DNA of 64,000 nt from Bizionia argentinensis JUB59 (GTDB lineage Bacteria > Bacteroidota > Bacteroidia > Flavobacteriales > Flavobacteriaceae), in the NCBI RefSeq assembly GCF_000224335.1, contig NZ_AFXZ01000034.1:62001-126000 (forward strand), in the 5' to 3' direction. The first letter of the stretch is position 1, and each line of letters opens with the position of its first letter. Positions 61,328-64,000 of the stretch are shown here, piece after piece. The notes below the pieces were generated by a model. It saw only the letters and a program-made list of their open reading frames with translations, ran no database searches and was not told where the DNA came from. The position numbers and the translations under genes were made by a program.

Positions 61328-62692
61328 TTATTTTACTAAGTTAATTTCCACACGTCTATTGTTAGCTCTACCAGCTTTAGTCTTGTTAGAGTCAATTGGT
61401 TTAGACTCACCATAACCTTTTGATGATAATCTAAATTCATCGACGCCTCTAGCAACTAAGTAATCTTTTACAGATAATGCTCTAGCATCAGATAACTTCA
61501 TGTTAGTTGCATCACTACCTACACTATCAGTATGACCTTCAACTGTAAATTTAGCGTTAGGATACTCATTTAAGATAGCAATAATATCTTTAAGTACACT
61601 TTCAGACTGACCTTTGATACTTGATTTACCAGTATCAAATAAGATTGTTTTAGCATAAGCATTTAAAGCTTTTTGTACAGCTTCAGTTACTTCTGGACAA
61701 CCATTGTTTGCAGCAGTACCAACTTTGTCTGGACATAAATCATCTTTGTCTGGAACACCATCACCATCTCTATCTGGCCAAGGACAACCGTTGTTTGCAG
61801 CAGGACCTGCTTCATTAGGACATTCGTCTAAATGATCAGCAACACCGTCACCGTCAGCATCAGGACAACCGTTTAATTCTTGTAATCCAGCTACAGTAGG
61901 ACAATCATCTAAATTATCAGGAATACCATCTCCATCAGTATCAGGACAACCGTTAAATTGAGCTAAACCAAAAACGTTAGGACAATCATCTTTACTGTCT
62001 TCAATACCATCACCGTCAGTATCAGGACAACCATCGAATTCAGCTAAACCAAAAACTTCTGGACAAGCGTCATCTTTGTCATATATACCATCTCCGTCAG
62101 TATCTTTTCCACCGAACTTAAATGAAATACCAGCAGTATGTTGGAAGTGTGTATCTAAATAATCTTCGAATGCATGCTTATATGCAGATTGAACTGTAAT
62201 ACCTACATTATCAGTAACCCAGAAATTAATTCCTAAAGTTCCGTTTAATGTACCAGCTCCAATTTCATCAACCCAAGTATAACCACCACCTACTCCTAGG
62301 TAAGGATCGAACCAAGAAGAGTTAATTGCTGCTCCGAAACCGTATTTAACGATACCGTCTACACCAACGTAAGTTACTTCATCATATTTTGAACGGTCAT
62401 CACCAAATTTGTCGATTTTGTTCAAGGAAGCTGTTGCACCTAAAGTAAAACCATTACTCAAGTAACGACCAACTGTTAATGATGATACTGATGGTAAAAT
62501 GTTCCAGTGGTCTGTAGCATTAAAATACTCATCAAACATATCACCAAGTGGAGCAGCTTCACCTGTAGGGTAGAAATCTACTGCGTTTGTTCCTAGGGTA
62601 ATTGCCCAAGGGTTGTTTTCATCTTGTGCGTATGTATTACCCATGCCTAGCATAAGTAACATAGCGAACAATAATCTGCTAAGATTTTTCAT
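61328..62692 (-). CDS. OmpA-family outer membrane protein with thrombospondin type 3 repeats
   Basis: About 454 residues from the ATG at 62692; a TTG two codons upstream is less likely. Signal peptide 1-23 (NTYAQ), an eight-stranded barrel-like domain (about 25-195), then five calcium-binding TSP3 repeats of the DTDGDGIxDxxDxCP form (about 197-335), and a C-terminal OmpA peptidoglycan-binding domain (about 340-454, with [10 protein letters not shown] and the final [12 protein letters not shown]). The repeats act as a rigid calcium-bound stalk. A major outer-membrane protein with a strong promoter. Confidence 0.93.
   Translation of the reverse strand: MKNLSRLLFAMLLMLGMGNTYAQDENNPWAITLGTNAVDFYPTGEAAPLGDMFDEYFNATDHWNILPSVSSLTVGRYLSNGFTLGATASLNKIDKFGDDRSKYDEVTYVGVDGIVKYGFGAAINSSWFDPYLGVGGGYTWVDEIGAGTLNGTLGINFWVTDNVGITVQSAYKHAFEDYLDTHFQHTAGISFKFGGKDTDGDGIYDKDDACPEVFGLAEFDGCPDTDGDGIEDSKDDCPNVFGLAQFNGCPDTDGDGIPDNLDDCPTVAGLQELNGCPDADGDGVADHLDECPNEAGPAANNGCPWPDRDGDGVPDKDDLCPDKVGTAANNGCPEVTEAVQKALNAYAKTILFDTGKSSIKGQSESVLKDIIAILNEYPNAKFTVEGHTDSVGSDATNMKLSDARALSVKDYLVARGVDEFRLSSKGYGESKPIDSNKTKAGRANNRRVEINLVK
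61720..62106 (-). repeat. Coding TSP3 repeats in the OmpA-like gene
   Basis: Five imperfect copies of a roughly 25- to 30-residue unit with the core DTDGDGIxDxxDxCP and GCPD/E ends. The repeated DNA can recombine, so repeat number may differ between strains. Confidence 0.8.
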
Positions 62693-62727
62693 ATTCAAAA
62701 ATTTAATTTTTAAGTGTTAATTGTCTA

Positions 62728-62758
62728 CAAAAGTAAGTTGTTAATAATTATTAACAAA
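62728..62758 (-). promoter_or_regulatory. Strong promoter of the OmpA-like gene with palindromic spacer
   Basis: On the minus strand TTTG (62755-62758), an exact 19-base spacer, and TACTTTTG (62728-62735): a full match to the Bacteroidota -33/-7 pattern. The spacer contains the 16-bp palindrome GTTAATAATTATTAAC (62740-62755), a possible operator overlapping the -33 box. Confidence 0.7.
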
Positions 62759-62815
62759 GACAAATATAGGAAAATATTGTCCAATTATCCTAAATTATGC
62801 TTGGTTACCCGTTAT

Positions 62816-64000
62816 TTATATTATTTCTAATTGTTTTCCAACTTTTATAAAAGCTGCAATTGCTTGGTCTAAATGATTCTTTTCATGAGCAGCTGATAGT
62901 TGCACGCGAATACGCGCTTTCTCCTTTGGCACCACAGGGAAAAAGAAACCAATAACATAGATACCTTCTTTTAAAAGCATATTAGCCATAGTTTGCGATA
63001 ATTGTGCATCGTAAAGCATAATAGGTACTATGGCAGAATCGCCATCTATAATATCAAAACCTGCTTTTTTAATAGCAGATTTAAAATAATCCGTGTTCCA
63101 TGCTAATTTATCGCGCAGTGTAGTGTCATTTTTTAACATTTCGAAAACCTTTATAGATGCACCAACAATTGCTGGAGCTAAAGAGTTTGAAAATAAATAA
63201 GGTCTAGAACGTTGACGTAAAATTTCTATAACGCCTTTTTTAGCCGTGGTATAACCACCCATAGCACCGCCCATTGCTTTTCCTAATGTTCCTGTAATAA
63301 TATCTACACGACCCATTACACCTTTTTCTTCTAGCGTTCCACGTCCTGTTTTACCTATAAAACCTGTGGCATGACATTCGTCAATCATAACCAATGCATC
63401 ATACTTATCGGCTAAATCGCAAATTTTATCTAAAGGCGCTACTAAACCATCCATGGAGAAAACACCGTCTGTAACAATAATTTTATGACGTGCCCCCTTT
63501 TCATTAGCATCAATAAGTTGCTTTTCTAAATCGGCCATATCATTATTCTGGTAACGATAGCGAGCGGCTTTACATAAGCGAACACCATCAATAATAGAAG
63601 CGTGGTTTAATGAATCAGAAATAATAGCATCTTCTTTTCCTAATAAAGGTTCAAAAACACCGCCGTTGGCATCAAAAGCCGCGGCATATAATATCGTATC
63701 TTCCGTTCCGTAAAAATCAGAAATTTTTTGTTCCAGTTCTTTGTGAATATCTTGTGTGCCGCAAATAAAACGTACAGACGACATACCAAAGCCATGCGTA
63801 TCCATAACATCTTTTGCTGCTTGAACAACATCGGGGTGCGATGATAACCCTAAATAGTTGTTAGAACAAAAGTTTAAAACGCTTTCGCCAGTATCTAAAG
63901 TTATTTCAGCACCTTGAGCAGACGTAATAATACGTTCGGTTTTATAAAGTCCGTTGTCCTTTATCTCTTGTAACTCTTTTTCTAAATGTTGTTGAATTTT
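62816..64000 (-). CDS. kbl: Glycine C-acetyltransferase (2-amino-3-ketobutyrate CoA ligase), cut by window end
   Basis: A PLP-dependent alpha-oxoamine synthase. The frame stays open from 63805 to the window end and reads [20 protein letters not shown], then the RIITSAQG and NNYLGL segments, matching the Kbl N-terminus; only a few N-terminal residues are missing. The PLP lysine is in [10 protein letters not shown], with DECHATGF and [12 protein letters not shown] upstream. It cleaves 2-amino-3-oxobutyrate with CoA to glycine and acetyl-CoA in threonine breakdown; threonine dehydrogenase is not in the window. Confidence 0.94.
   Translation of the reverse strand, partial: KIQQHLEKELQEIKDNGLYKTERIITSAQGAEITLDTGESVLNFCSNNYLGLSSHPDVVQAAKDVMDTHGFGMSSVRFICGTQDIHKELEQKISDFYGTEDTILYAAAFDANGGVFEPLLGKEDAIISDSLNHASIIDGVRLCKAARYRYQNNDMADLEKQLIDANEKGARHKIIVTDGVFSMDGLVAPLDKICDLADKYDALVMIDECHATGFIGKTGRGTLEEKGVMGRVDIITGTLGKAMGGAMGGYTTAKKGVIEILRQRSRPYLFSNSLAPAIVGASIKVFEMLKNDTTLRDKLAWNTDYFKSAIKKAGFDIIDGDSAIVPIMLYDAQLSQTMANMLLKEGIYVIGFFFPVVPKEKARIRVQLSAAHEKNHLDQAIAAFIKVGKQLEII

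Noticed and set aside
1-64000. CRISPR array, IS element or rRNA
   Set aside because: No direct-repeat array, no transposase frame and no rRNA-like sequence was recognised on either strand.

Overview
The window is a chromosomal segment of a flavobacterium (Bacteroidota, Flavobacteriaceae-like). This is supported by its low G+C, several -7 elements of the Bacteroidota form TAnnTTTG, the near absence of Shine-Dalgarno sequences, a T9SS-type C-terminal sorting domain, a PID-CTERM-type mini-protein, an OmpA protein with thrombospondin type 3 repeats, a TamB/TamL pair, and a class I ribonucleotide reductase whose ATP-cone is on the small subunit. No prophage, insertion sequence, CRISPR array, rRNA gene or replication origin was seen. 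There is one tRNA gene (Ala, GGC). Both window ends cut a gene.

Region by region. (1) 1-9719 is the most accessory part, nearly all on the minus strand: a NarL-type two-component pair (TPR histidine kinase plus LuxR-type regulator), a SMI1/KNR4 (SUKH) protein, a tight three-gene operon (coiled-coil protein, VWA protein, divergent adenylosuccinate-synthetase-like enzyme), two orphan proteins and a DUF1444-like protein. (2) 9720-15580: a long intergenic region with hairpins and a DnaA-box-like site, then nrdB-nrdA, a hot-dog thioesterase, a FrnE-type DsbA protein and a small membrane protein. (3) 15831-26222: a secreted M1 peptidase, a small basic protein, the tamB-tamL envelope biogenesis pair and the PID-CTERM mini-protein. 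The tamB reading frame appears shifted at an A-rich slippery heptamer followed by a hairpin. (4) 26227-31943: core metabolism: ribE, pdxA, and the lipid cluster DUF177-rpmF-fabH-accB-accC. (5) 32051-38764: a DAO-type oxidoreductase, mtgA, a GreA-fold-like protein, an orphan ABC ATPase, and a secreted FG-GAP/UnbV protein paired with a di-haem cytochrome c lipoprotein. (6) 38856-53803: housekeeping genes: asd, mscL, tdk-alr, rsmI, a disulfide-reductase-like flavoprotein without the usual catalytic His, a UDG-family protein, M28 peptidase, OsmC, recJ, an MFS exporter, lpxH, queD and a 2-oxoglutarate oxygenase. (7) 53804-64000: two tiny membrane proteins, MATE, GNAT, Usp, tRNA-Ala, a PD-(D/E)XK nuclease-like protein, an alpha/beta hydrolase, AddB-like protein, OmpA/TSP3 and kbl (cut by the window end).

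How the genes fit together: envelope themes dominate (TamB/TamL, OmpA, MtgA, LpxH, MscL, Alr, FabH/Acc), alongside nucleotide and DNA metabolism (NrdAB, Tdk, RecJ, AddB-like, UDG-like). The best candidate for an undescribed system is the operon at 5735-8139, in which a PurA-like enzyme with altered aspartate- and guanine-binding motifs is translated directly after a VWA protein with an intact MIDAS motif and a coiled-coil partner. All functional calls are by reading the sequence and from family knowledge; no database search was possible.
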